A stretch of DNA of 64,000 bases from Nocardia bovistercoris (GCF_015674855.1 NZ_JADMLG010000015.1:62001-126000); one strand, 5' to 3'; shown: positions 1 to 6,948, numbered from the stretch's first letter. Made by a program: numbers and translations. The notes: generated by a model not told the origin, from the sequence alone.

Positions 1-207
1 GAAGCCGAGGTACGCACAAACGTCGACACCGTGCTCGCCGAAGTGGTCGAAGAAGAGCCGAACCAAGGTCGCATCAAGCGCGGTCTGACAATGATCAAGG
101 GATTGCTCTCACCCATCGCCACCAGCGCCATCGAGGCTGCGAGCGAGGAAAGCGCCGAGATCGCCCGCACCGTCATCCAGGACCTGGGCTCCTCCCTCCC
201 GTTCTGA
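1..207 (+). CDS. C-terminal end of an unidentified protein (partial)
   Basis: The window opens inside a reading frame that stays open from base 1 and stops with TGA at 205-207, giving 68 C-terminal residues. They are mostly helical and acidic (a VVEEEP stretch, then MIKGLLSPIATSAIEAASEESAEIA, shown only in part here as MIKGLLSPIA) and end in SSLPF. I do not recognise a family. The start lies outside the window. Codon use is ordinary for a high-GC actinomycete, so it is probably the tail of a real gene at the left edge of the accessory island. Confidence 0.6.
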   Translation, partial: EAEVRTNVDTVLAEVVEEEPNQGRIKRGLTMIKGLLSPIATSAIEAASEESAEIARTVIQDLGSSLPF

Positions 208-517
208 GCACTGGCAACGAACGCTCTGGCCGCCGGTAGGCACCAAGGAAACGGGCGTCATCGACGGTCAGAATTCCGCCGCGCCCTCTTCCTCTCCCTG
301 CTGATTCGTGTCCTCGCTACCACGCGCTCCTACTTCAACCGGGACATGGCCGCGTACAAGACCGCTATGAACAGCGGGTGCTATCCGCTGGACCGCACCT
401 TCTACACCGCACCCCGCTGATCGAATAGCCCGTCTCGTCTCATCCACTGCCCCGGATAGTGGGGCCATACCTGTGGACTACTGGCTGGTAGGAGGCGGGG
501 TCGCGCACAATCGTGCG
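208..517. other. Stretch without a convincing intact gene; possible gene remnant at 271-420
   Basis: No complete gene fits between the partial gene and the pentapeptide gene. The plus frame ending with TGA at 418-420 reads like protein over its last 50 or so codons (RALFLSLLIRVLATTRSYF, then a tail ending DRTFYTAPR) but has no credible start or ribosome site. It could be the 3' end of a decayed gene. A 15-bp CCCCGGATAGTGGGG sequence, related to the sites near the recombinase, sits at 450-464 just before the next gene. Confidence 0.35.
450..464 (+). repeat. CCCCGGATAGTGGGG site, related to the recombinase-proximal sites
   Basis: This 15-bp sequence matches 13 of 15 positions of the reverse complement of the site at 1933-1947 (CCCCGTTATCCGGGG). 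It lies just upstream of the pentapeptide-repeat gene. Together with the copies at 1855-1881 and 1933-1947 it suggests either binding sites for the nearby tyrosine recombinase or operators of a shared regulator. Confidence 0.5.
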
Positions 518-1732
518 ATGGCCGGGAGGGTGAGCGCGGTTCGCGCACAGGCACGTACGACCCCAACCACCGCGCTGCGCGCGCGGCTGAGCAGGGAGTC
601 CCGCGCGGCGATCGGGCGCCGCGCGGGACGGATCCGGTTGCTGCCTGCGGTCCTGCTCGCCCTGACCGCGGGGCTCGGGGTGGCGGCCGCCGCGTACGGG
701 TTCCTGCGCTGGATCACCCCGGTCGACGCGAGCAAGGCCGCCGCCGAGATCGACGTCACCCGCGTCGCGTTGACCGTCGTCGCCGGAGTCGGTGGCGTCG
801 TCGCCCTGGTCATCGCCTACCGGCGCCAGCGCGACCTGGAGCAGTCCCGGTTCGTCGAACGCTTCGGCGCCGCGGCCGCGCAGCTCGGTGCGACCGATGT
901 CGCGGTCCGCATCGCGGGGGTGTACGCGATGGCCGGTGTCGCCGACGAATCCGAGGGCCTGCGCCGCCAGCAGTGCATCGACGTGCTGTGCGGGTACCTG
1001 CGCCTGCCCTATGACGCAGAACACGGCGCCAGTGGTCGTACAAAACTCGTGGTCAAGGCCCCCCGTGTCGAGCGCGGTCGAGTTCGCGGGGAGACCGAGG
1101 AGCACGTCGAGTACCGGCAGAACGACCGCGAGGTCCGCGCCACCATCGTCCGCGTCATCGCCGACCACCTGCGGCCGAAAGCCGAGTACAGCTGGTCGAC
1201 AAGTAATTTCGACTTCCGAACTGCCCACCTCGAAGACGTCGATCTCAGCGACACCACATTCTCCGGTGACGCCTTGTTCGACGGGGCGACTTTCTCCGGT
1301 GACGCCTTGTTCGAAGGAGCGACTTTCTCCGGTGACGCCTTGTTCGAAGGAGCGACTTTCTCCGGTGGCGCCGGGTTCGGCAGGGCGACTTTCTCCGGCT
1401 ACGCCTGGTTCGTCGGGGCGACTTTCTCCGGTGACGCCAGGTTCGTCGGGGCGACTTTCTCCGGTGGCGCCGGGTTCGGCAGGGCGACTTTCTCCGGTGG
1501 CGCCGGGTTCGGCGGGGCGACTTTCTCCGGCGGCGCCGTGTTCGATGAGGCGACCTTCTCCGGCGGCGTCGGTTTCTTGAGGGTGGATTTCGGTGCCGAG
1601 ACCGTCAGTTTCGCCAGCCCGAAGCAGTGGGGTCCTCCGGCACCGAGGTTCGATTGGGGGCAGGATGTCAGCCAGAAGCCCGTCAACGTCGAACCGCAGG
1701 ACTGGCCGCCCACCTCGGCGTCGGCCTCGTAG
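518..1732 (+). CDS. Pentapeptide-repeat membrane protein
   Basis: The protein has 404 residues from the ATG at 518; a GTG at 473 would add 15 residues, but nothing in them looks conserved. A basic N-terminus is followed by two hydrophobic segments (about residues 41-62 and 77-98), so it should be anchored in the membrane by a hairpin. A mixed cytoplasmic region follows. From about residue 247 to 355 the sequence repeats every ten residues as ATFSGDALFEG-type units, the Phe-centred variant of pentapeptide repeats that folds into a right-handed beta helix. The DNA of this stretch is a near-perfect 30-bp tandem repeat. Related actinobacterial proteins have no assigned role; pentapeptide proteins in general act by protein-protein contact or DNA mimicry. 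It stands alone, between recombinase-type sites. Confidence 0.85.
   Translation: MAGRVSAVRAQARTTPTTALRARLSRESRAAIGRRAGRIRLLPAVLLALTAGLGVAAAAYGFLRWITPVDASKAAAEIDVTRVALTVVAGVGGVVALVIAYRRQRDLEQSRFVERFGAAAAQLGATDVAVRIAGVYAMAGVADESEGLRRQQCIDVLCGYLRLPYDAEHGASGRTKLVVKAPRVERGRVRGETEEHVEYRQNDREVRATIVRVIADHLRPKAEYSWSTSNFDFRTAHLEDVDLSDTTFSGDALFDGATFSGDALFEGATFSGDALFEGATFSGGAGFGRATFSGYAWFVGATFSGDARFVGATFSGGAGFGRATFSGGAGFGGATFSGGAVFDEATFSGGVGFLRVDFGAETVSFASPKQWGPPAPRFDWGQDVSQKPVNVEPQDWPPTSASAS
1247..1575 (+). repeat. 30-bp tandem repeat encoding the pentapeptide region
   Basis: About eleven copies of a 30-bp unit (core GCGACTTTCTCCGGTG) lie inside the pentapeptide-repeat gene. Each unit encodes two pentapeptides. 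The third bases are also conserved between units, which points to recent unit duplication rather than old divergence. Confidence 0.85.
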
Positions 1733-1854
1733 CCACTCGGGGAGCGTCGTTCTCCGACTGCTATTTCCCGGGAAGAGGGATGTGACCGGTCGTACGTCGA
1801 GCGAATCGATGATGCGTCGGCAAGGGAACGTGCCGTCCGGGATTCCCCACCTTG

Positions 1855-1881
1855 CCCCAGATAACGGGCTGTTATCCGGGG
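1855..1881. repeat. Inverted repeat CCCCAGATAAC / GTTATCCGGGG upstream of the recombinase
   Basis: Two 11-bp arms (1855-1865 and 1871-1881) match as inverted repeats at 10 of 11 positions with a 5-bp spacer. This is the size and layout expected of a tyrosine recombinase core site or a dimeric operator. It lies 90-116 bp before the recombinase start. Confidence 0.6.
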
Positions 1882-1932
1882 TAACATCGGAACCGTCCTG
1901 CGGCGACACCGTCGCGACACGACGTGAAGCGG

Positions 1933-1947
1933 CCCCGTTATCCGGGG
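1933..1947 (+). repeat. Third copy of the site, CCCCGTTATCCGGGG
   Basis: A further copy of the GTTATCCGGGG arm lies 24 bp before the recombinase start codon. It is followed by CAAGC; the copy at 1852-1868 read on the other strand shares CCCGTTATCnGGGGCAA with it. Its closeness to the start makes self-regulation by the recombinase plausible. Confidence 0.55.
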
Positions 1948-1970
1948 CAAGCACCGACGAGGGGAATCCG

Positions 1971-2978
1971 ATGGCCGCCACCGTGACCCGACTGCGCACC
2001 ACACCGGCGCGCACCCTGCGCACCGCCGCCGACGCGTACCTCGACACCATCGCCTCGCCGAATACCCGCCGCGCCTACGGCATCGCCATCGTCAAGACCG
2101 TCGACGCCCTCGACGGCCGCGGCGAGGACGGGCCGATCGGGCACAGCCGCGCCCTGGACACGGTCGACGACGCCGAGGTCGGCGCCGCGCTCGAAACCCT
2201 GTGGGGCAGTGCGGCGGTCAACACCTGGAACGCGCGCCGCGCCGCGGTCGCGAAATGGCTGTCCTGGTGCGCCGAACAAGGCTGGACCGCACCGAAGGTG
2301 CCCGCCTCGGCCGGACGCTCGACCCCGCCGGACTCCGACACCCCCGTCCGCTCACGCACCGCGATCGACCGACTCATCGGCCGCCGCGACATCCACGTCC
2401 GCGAGAAGACCCTGTGGCGGATGCTCTACGAAACCTGCGCCCGCACCGAAGAACTCCTCCAGCTCAACATCGAAGACCTCGACCTCACGGGCCGCAGCGC
2501 GGCCGTGAAGTCCAAGGGCGCCAAACCCCGCACCCGCCGACGCGGCGCCACCCACCACGAGCACGTCCTGCAGAACGTGTACTGGGACGCGGGCACCGCC
2601 CGCCTGCTGCCCCGGCTGCTGCGCGACCGCACCCGCGGGCCGGTGTTCGTGGGCCACCGGCGTCCCGGGCCCGGGAAATACCTCGGCGACCGGGACCTGT
2701 GCCCCGACACCGGCCTGGCCCGGCTGTCCTACGACCAGGCCCGCGACCTCCTCGACGCCGCCACCGCCACCGACGGCACCGGAACCGGCTGGGATCTCCA
2801 CGAACTCCGGCACTCGGGCCTCACCCACCTCGGAGAATCCGGGGCGAGCCTGCTCGAACTCATGGCCAAGTCGAGGCACCGCAAACCTGAGAACCTGCGC
2901 CGCTACTTCAAACCGTCCCCGCAAGCGATGCGCGATCTCACCGCGCTGCTAGGCCCTGGGGCAGACCGGCGTCGCTGA
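1971..2978 (+). CDS. Tyrosine recombinase/integrase
   Basis: This is a 335-residue site-specific recombinase of the XerC/lambda-integrase family, which cuts and rejoins DNA through a phosphotyrosine link. The ATG at 1971 has GAGGGG seven bases upstream; the frame is open further upstream but that part overlaps the site cluster and is not protein-like. Residues 15-105 fit the N-terminal SAM-like core-binding domain. The catalytic set is complete: Arg158 (CARTEE), Lys180 or Lys182 in the beta hairpin, His277-x-x-Arg280 (HELRH), His303 (SRHRKPE) and Tyr312 (RRYF). It stands alone beside GTTATCCGGGG-type sites that may be its targets. A fragment of a close copy lies at 6556-6831. Confidence 0.9.
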   Translation: MAATVTRLRTTPARTLRTAADAYLDTIASPNTRRAYGIAIVKTVDALDGRGEDGPIGHSRALDTVDDAEVGAALETLWGSAAVNTWNARRAAVAKWLSWCAEQGWTAPKVPASAGRSTPPDSDTPVRSRTAIDRLIGRRDIHVREKTLWRMLYETCARTEELLQLNIEDLDLTGRSAAVKSKGAKPRTRRRGATHHEHVLQNVYWDAGTARLLPRLLRDRTRGPVFVGHRRPGPGKYLGDRDLCPDTGLARLSYDQARDLLDAATATDGTGTGWDLHELRHSGLTHLGESGASLLELMAKSRHRKPENLRRYFKPSPQAMRDLTALLGPGADRRR

Positions 2979-3110
2979 CCGTCAACCACCCCACCGGGAG
3001 AGTTGTTTCGCTGAGCAGCAGTTCTGGCTGTCGAATTGCAGCCTTTCGAGGGTCAACTCCCTGCGGAAGGCCACTGCGGTGACACGGGCGCGAACCCTCT
3101 CGGCCAGATA

Positions 3111-3134
3111 GTCTGGCCTCCGATGAGGCCAGAC
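3111..3134 (+). terminator. Hairpin, perfect 10-bp stem, downstream of the recombinase
   Basis: GTCTGGCCTC (3111-3120) and GAGGCCAGAC (3125-3134) pair perfectly across a 4-base loop. No T-tract follows, as is common for actinobacterial terminators. It could end the recombinase transcript. I see no gene in 2979-3266. Confidence 0.5.
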
Positions 3135-3266
3135 CAGCGGGTCGCCGGGGTGGCCGAGACCTGCACCATCCAGCAGTTGATCGCCGAGCCTCGCGCCGGT
3201 ATCACCAACCATCCATCCAGGTGTCCTGCCGATTACGCGATCCACGGTCGTGCAAACTGAACAGCC

Positions 3267-3860
3267 ATGACGCAGCCTGGACCAACGCTCTCTGAACAAC
3301 TCCGAGATAAATCCTGGGATGGCGCGCTACACGCATTCGCGACCTCGGCCATCTTCAGCCGCCGGTCCAACGCACTCGACCGCCGCTTGAAGTTGTTGAA
3401 CTTCTCCACTCTCGCTCCTCCTGTCGCCGTGGGCGGCATCGCTCTCGCTGGCATCAAGGACCAGGGCTGGTTCTTGCTGATCATGAGTGTGGTCACTGTG
3501 CCTATCGCGATCGCGAGCCTCTGGGCAGTCATCGCCGCATGGCAGAAATCGGAAGCCGCCGCCGTGCAATCCGAGGTAGCCAACCTCGAAATTCACGACG
3601 AGTACCTGGCACTGGCTGAGCGTCCCCCCACCGACGAGGCCGAGTTCCAACGCCGGTTCGATCTGGTGGCCACCCGGGATCAAGCTCAGCGCAACCGCGA
3701 CCTCGGCGAGAACGTCGCTGGCCGAGAAAAGAGATTTGGCATGCGAGCGGCGTTGCGGCAACGAGGAAAGAAGTGCGTCGACTGTAATTTGGTCCCGACC
3801 AGCATGAAACCGACGAAATGTGGAGTGTGTGGTGACTTCCCCAAACGGTGGCAGCGCTAG
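3267..3860 (+). CDS. SLATT-like membrane protein with C-terminal CxxCx(11)CxxC motif
   Basis: The protein has 197 residues. A helical N-terminus carrying RRSNALDRRLK precedes two adjacent hydrophobic segments (about 46-63 and 67-91), followed by a long charged cytoplasmic helical region (95-160). That is the layout of SLATT-domain proteins, which are proposed pore-forming effectors in nucleotide-signalling defence systems. The tail has Cys170-x2-Cys173, eleven residues, then Cys185-x2-Cys188, a likely zinc-binding knuckle. This spacing is the one that names an uncharacterised family seen on mobile elements ('mobilome CxxCx(11)CxxC protein'). Its 3' end overlaps the next gene, so the two are translated together. 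The position on a recombinase island supports a role in defence or element maintenance, but that role is inferred. Confidence 0.8.
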   Translation: MTQPGPTLSEQLRDKSWDGALHAFATSAIFSRRSNALDRRLKLLNFSTLAPPVAVGGIALAGIKDQGWFLLIMSVVTVPIAIASLWAVIAAWQKSEAAAVQSEVANLEIHDEYLALAERPPTDEAEFQRRFDLVATRDQAQRNRDLGENVAGREKRFGMRAALRQRGKKCVDCNLVPTSMKPTKCGVCGDFPKRWQR

Positions 3861-4053
3861 CCGCGTCGCCCGTGTTCTTCTCGGCTACACCCGCCTGAGC
3901 TCCAGCGAACAGAACGACTTCATCTCACAACTGAACGACTACATCCAGGCCAACCCGCAGCAACAACTGACCAAGGCGAACGGCTTCTCGTACACGGCGA
4001 CCCGAATGAATGTCGGGCCTACCGGATCGAACTGCACCTGCTGCGGAAAATAG
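3832..4053 (+). CDS. Small partner protein with C-terminal CxCCGK motif
   Basis: This 73-residue protein is encoded in a frame overlapping the preceding gene by 29 bp. GTG codons at 3820, 3829 and 3832 are possible starts; 3832 is preferred because GGAG lies six bases before it. The middle is polar with many Gln and Asn residues. The end reads GPTGSNCTCCGK, with Cys68, Cys70 and Cys71, which may bind metal or be a modification site. I know no function. The overlap with the SLATT-like gene and the shared cysteine-rich tails suggest the two proteins act together. Confidence 0.7.
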   Translation: MTSPNGGSASRVARVLLGYTRLSSSEQNDFISQLNDYIQANPQQQLTKANGFSYTATRMNVGPTGSNCTCCGK

Positions 4054-4075
4054 ATCGGCACCCGAGCTGTGGATG

Positions 4076-4110
4076 GCTGGTCACCGGACTGTCAGTGTCT
4101 GGTGACCAGC
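4076..4110 (+). terminator. Perfect 10-bp inverted repeat after the two-gene module
   Basis: GCTGGTCACC (4076-4085) and GGTGACCAGC (4101-4110) are perfect inverted repeats separated by 15 bases, starting 23 bp after the stop of the small partner gene. It could be a terminator hairpin or a protein-binding site. Confidence 0.45.
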
Positions 4111-4170
4111 TCGCAGCACAATCCCGGGCCAGCCGCGATGACAAGCTGCCCCATCCTCAGCTGGCCACCG

Positions 4171-4192
4171 GTTATCCCCACTGTCGGATAAC
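4171..4192. repeat. Inverted repeat GTTATCC-N8-GGATAAC
   Basis: Perfect 7-bp arms (4171-4177 and 4186-4192) separated by 8 bp reproduce the core of the sites next to the recombinase. An 8-bp spacer between inverted arms fits a tyrosine recombinase crossover site. It could be a further recombination site of the island. Confidence 0.5.
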
Positions 4193-4236
4193 AGCCCATT
4201 GTCTGCGGTAACTCCTTAGCGCCGGATCGGGCGGAA

Positions 4237-4521
4237 ATGCTCCTCGACCCCCTACTCGGGCCCGGACACCAACCGGCGCTGACCAGCGGCTACGCCATAT
4301 CCGTTGATTTTTCAGCGGTCCGGAACCCCGATGAGCTGGATGCGGAGTGGCAGCCGACCACCGGCGCCGCGCAGGTCCGCGCCATGATCGCCGACCGGCT
4401 CGCCCGTAGCCGCTTGTACTCCTACGAGCAGGCCGACGAGGTCGGCCAGGTACTGGCGGGGATGCCGATCGAGCTGCCGGAGCGTTTCGCCGCGCCGCAT
4501 AACTTGCGATCTGGCCGCTGA
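4237..4521 (+). CDS. Hypothetical protein, 94 residues
   Basis: The predicted protein is acidic and ordinary in composition, with a helical C-terminal half (AQVRAMIADRLARSRL, then YEQADEVGQVLAGM). The frame shows normal high-GC codon bias. The ribosome site is poor: GGCGGA lies directly against the ATG. I do not recognise a family and have only moderate confidence that it is expressed. It stands alone between the inverted-repeat region and the sigma-factor cassette. Confidence 0.45.
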   Translation: MLLDPLLGPGHQPALTSGYAISVDFSAVRNPDELDAEWQPTTGAAQVRAMIADRLARSRLYSYEQADEVGQVLAGMPIELPERFAAPHNLRSGR

Positions 4522-4826
4522 ACAGGGGGCAGGTAGGGGCGCCCCCGGTACTGATGTCGCCGTGCTAACGCCGTACCTCCCGGGGGCGGAGAAAAATTCT
4601 TCGATGGGGGTGGAGATCTCAGGGGTACTGGTCGTAGATACAGGTGAGGCCGCTCATTCCCTGCGGTCTCGCGGCCCGTGGCGGGCCGCATCTTCCTGTT
4701 GCGGCAGGCCGGATGCGGGTCGGCCCGGCGCAGTGAAGTGTGGAGGTAGACATCGATGTTGGTCACTTGCCATCGTCGACGTGCAACCAGCAGGACGGCA
4801 ACCCCGGTACGGAAGGGCTGCCTCTG
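4522..4826. other. Leader region of the sigma-factor cassette, no gene seen
   Basis: No supported gene lies here. A 7-bp hairpin GCGGCCC/GGGCCGC is at 4671-4689. The region presumably carries the promoter of the sigma-like gene. A long minus-strand frame crosses it but runs through the sigma gene and looks like chance. Confidence 0.4.
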
Positions 4827-5339
4827 ATGACCCGCAGAGCGGAGTTCGAGAGATTCAGTCGTGAGACGACCAAACCTCTCCTCAGATACACACTCTGGCG
4901 ATGCGGCAATGAAAGACTGGCCGAGGACCTTCTTCAAGAAGCCTTTCTGAAATTGTGGAAAGGTCAGGGTCCGTTAAAAATAAGCCACATGTACACTATC
5001 TTGAATAGTGTCTTCTATGACTATTTGAGAAAACTCGGCCGTCAACCTCCGGGTAGCTATGTCGGAGACTTCGCGGGTATAGAGCCCATCGAAGTTGAAA
5101 ATTTGGTTCTCGAAGGCGACTACGAGGTACGTGAGGCGATCTGGAGCCTGTCTGCCGTACAGCAGACGGTTGTCTACCTGCGTTATTACCAGGAAATGAC
5201 GCCGGACGATATCGCGAAGGAAATCGGATATCAACCGGACCAGGTGAGTAGGTACTTGTATCGCGCCCACGCGAAACTTCAGAAGAAGCTGAGCAGACAT
5301 GCGAAGAATCGGACGAAGAAGCGTCGGGCCACTATGTAG
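4827..5339 (+). CDS. Sigma-70 family (ECF-like) RNA polymerase sigma factor
   Basis: The ATG at 4827 follows GGAAGGG by nine bases and gives 170 residues, the normal size for an ECF sigma factor. Residues 8-60 fit region 2 (TLWRCGNERLAEDLLQEAFLKLW, in part RLAEDLLQEAFLKLW). Residues about 105-155 fit region 4, with the helix-turn-helix EMTPDDIAKEIGYQPDQVSR and a basic tail KNRTKKRRATM. It should bind RNA polymerase and direct it to its own promoter set. Base composition is clearly lower in GC than the surroundings, a sign of transfer. The next gene starts 14 bp after its stop and is likely co-transcribed. No anti-sigma factor of known type is present. Confidence 0.85.
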   Translation: MTRRAEFERFSRETTKPLLRYTLWRCGNERLAEDLLQEAFLKLWKGQGPLKISHMYTILNSVFYDYLRKLGRQPPGSYVGDFAGIEPIEVENLVLEGDYEVREAIWSLSAVQQTVVYLRYYQEMTPDDIAKEIGYQPDQVSRYLYRAHAKLQKKLSRHAKNRTKKRRATM

Positions 5340-5353
5340 GCGGGAAGGGACCC

Positions 5354-5590
5354 GTGGACGTTGAAAAGCGCCTTGCCGCGGATGCCCGAGCCCTTGACGA
5401 ACAGGTCGCACGTATAGATATCGACCGTGTCGTACAGGGAATCATGGCAGCCGTTGACGCCCTCGACGACTCCGACGACCCAGCCTCCAACCAAGAATCG
5501 GGCACGGCGCCCATTTTGAACGGACGCCGTGCCCGCCTTGGGCTCGCACAGACGAGCCGGAGCGTGAATCGAATTTGGGGTAGTAAATAG
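5354..5590 (+). CDS. Small acidic protein following the sigma factor
   Basis: This is a 78-residue protein from a GTG with a strong ribosome site (GGGAAGGGA). The first 45 residues form an acidic helical region (VEKRLAADARALDEQVARID) and the rest is polar and probably disordered. No family is recognised. Spacing of 14 bp from the sigma gene implies one transcript. It may regulate or be a target of the sigma factor, but nothing in the sequence proves this. Confidence 0.6.
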   Translation: MDVEKRLAADARALDEQVARIDIDRVVQGIMAAVDALDDSDDPASNQESGTAPILNGRRARLGLAQTSRSVNRIWGSK

Positions 5591-5853
5591 CCGTAGGGCT
5601 GATGATCCAGAAAGGTAAACCCCTGCTCCTGTGAGTGCCCGTACGTACTCTATGCAGCAGCTAAATGACTTATCGCCACTCTGAACGAGCCGGAATACAG
5701 GGAATCGGGTAGCAGCGCCGCTGCTCCTGTACAGCAGTAGACAACGGAGAACAACAAAACCGGAAATCGCATGATGGAATGCAGAAAACGTTTCCGCGAG
5801 CACATGTTCGAACTGTTCGAAATGTCATATGACCACGATACGAAAGGAATGTC

Positions 5854-6054
5854 ATGATGCTGTCCGAAGCATCCTTGATCATGGCGGCGATCTGCCTCGT
5901 CATTGCCTGGCTCGCTGCACCCGTTACGGTGTTCCTCCGAGCCGCAGTCGCCGCGCTGGCATCTGCGGAGGGAGAAGCCCCGGTCAGGAGGAAGCCCCAC
6001 CTGATCAGCCGAGGCTGGTCCAGGAGGCAACTGGCCCCTGCATTGCTCGCCTGA
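5854..6054 (+). CDS. Small single-pass membrane protein
   Basis: The 66-residue protein starts at an ATG with GAAAGGA six bases upstream. Residues 8-35 form one hydrophobic helix (LIMAAICLVIAWLAAPVTVF) and the tail is basic (RRKPHLISRGWSRR), so the tail should face the cytoplasm. The 260 bp before it are AT-rich and probably hold its promoter. It shares the low GC of the sigma cassette. Function is unknown. Confidence 0.6.
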   Translation: MMLSEASLIMAAICLVIAWLAAPVTVFLRAAVAALASAEGEAPVRRKPHLISRGWSRRQLAPALLA

Positions 6055-6136
6055 GTAGGTTGCGTCTACTCAGTTGACGATGTGGTGCTGTAATTATGAC
6101 GAGAGGGCCTGAGGTCTGATCACGTCAGTGGAATAG

Positions 6137-6173
6137 AAGATGGCCGGGTGCTGAAGCACCCGGCCATCTTTTT
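6137..6173. terminator. Strong intrinsic terminator between convergent genes
   Basis: A perfect 16-bp stem (6137-6152 with 6155-6170, core GGCCGGGTGCT) is closed by a 2-base loop and followed by five T residues in the plus direction. On the other strand an A-rich run before the stem gives T residues as well, so it can end both the upstream plus-strand cassette and the minus-strand gene that stops at 6174. Confidence 0.9.
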
Positions 6174-6386
6174 CTATATCACCCCCATTTCCTGCAACTT
6201 CACGAACACCTTGGGGCCGAGGAGAGCCACGCTGGCCGCTCCCGTTCCACTCGCCCAGATCAGTCGCAGAACTTTGTAAGCGTCAGCACGTTGTCGAGCA
6301 TCCGGGCACGAAATTGCCACATGCGCCGAATATGCAACGAGGGAGCCGACGAAAATGACGTAACCGACGATGAACCACACCGACAT
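6174..6386 (-). CDS. Small membrane protein
   Basis: A 70-residue protein, convergent to the sigma cassette, stops directly at the shared terminator. It has an N-terminal hydrophobic helix (VWFIVGYVIFVGSLVAYSA), a short polar stretch with a single Cys, and a weaker second hydrophobic segment (LIWASGTGAASVALLG). The ATG is preceded by GAAAGG. It has the lower GC of the cassette. Small paired membrane proteins on mobile elements are often toxins, immunity proteins or phage-like products, but no family is recognised. Confidence 0.6.
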   Translation of the reverse strand: MSVWFIVGYVIFVGSLVAYSAHVAISCPDARQRADAYKVLRLIWASGTGAASVALLGPKVFVKLQEMGVI

Positions 6387-6555
6387 TGCTCGGCCTTTCG
6401 AAAGTAGCGTCGCAATGAATTACGTCCGTCGGCGAGAGAATCTCCACCCCCGACCGAAGCTACACCGACAACAACGGGCATCGCGCGGATGTTTTCCAAC
6501 ATCTACAGCGCGTATCCGGGGTCGAGACTGCTCGACGGCCCCTACGAAACCACTG

Positions 6556-6831
6556 CCCGACACCGGCCTGGCGCGGCTGTCCTACGACCAGGCCCGCGAC
6601 CTCCTCGACGTCGCCACCGCCACCGAAGGCCCGGGTACCGGCTGGGATCTGCACGAACTGCGGCATTCGGGCCTGACCCACCTCGGGGAGTCCGGTGCGA
6701 GCCTGCTCGAACTCATGGCCAAGTCGCGGCACCGCAAACCCGAGAACCTGCGCCGCTACTTCAAACCGAGCCCGCAGGCCATGCGCGACCTCACCTCACT
6801 GCTCGGGCCGAGAGCCGACCGCCACCGCTGA
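6556..6831 (+). pseudogene. 3' fragment of a tyrosine recombinase gene
   Basis: These 91 codons match the last 91 codons of the recombinase at 1971-2978 almost throughout, including HELRHSGLTHLGE, SRHRKPENLRRYF and the closing LLGP. The DNA agrees at roughly nine in ten bases. The N-terminal domain, catalytic Arg and Lys are missing; upstream sequence is unrelated and lower in GC. It is a broken duplicate that brackets the 2.98-6.55 kb segment as a direct repeat of the intact gene's 3' end. Confidence 0.85.
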
Positions 6832-6834
6832 CCA

Positions 6835-6948
6835 GTGGTTACCCGAACTTCGTTGTTTCTGCCAGTCAGGAACCCCCGCCGCACCCGCGAATGCCACACC
6901 TGCGGTGCGGTGATCTACACCCCGCTCACCCTGAAGGGGTCGCGGTAG
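6835..6948 (+). pseudogene. Possible gene start with zinc-ribbon motif, cut by the Tn3 element
   Basis: Directly after the recombinase fragment a frame from GTG 6835 reads about 34 residues including RTRECHTCGAVIYTPLTLKG before entering the transposon end at 6936 and stopping. The CxxC and flanking residues look like a zinc-ribbon protein. It is probably the left part of a gene interrupted by the transposon; I found no clear continuation at the right end. Confidence 0.3.

Noticed and set aside
1247..1575. CRISPR-like array of regular repeats
   Set aside because: Units are contiguous with no unique spacers, and they translate cleanly into pentapeptide repeats.
440..2050. Long minus-strand frame of 536 codons with repeats
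   Set aside because: It is antisense to the pentapeptide gene; its repeats mirror the 30-bp DNA repeat, and high GC opens such frames by chance.
4422..4937. Minus-strand frame across the sigma gene start
   Set aside because: It overlaps the sigma factor, has no family features and no ribosome site.
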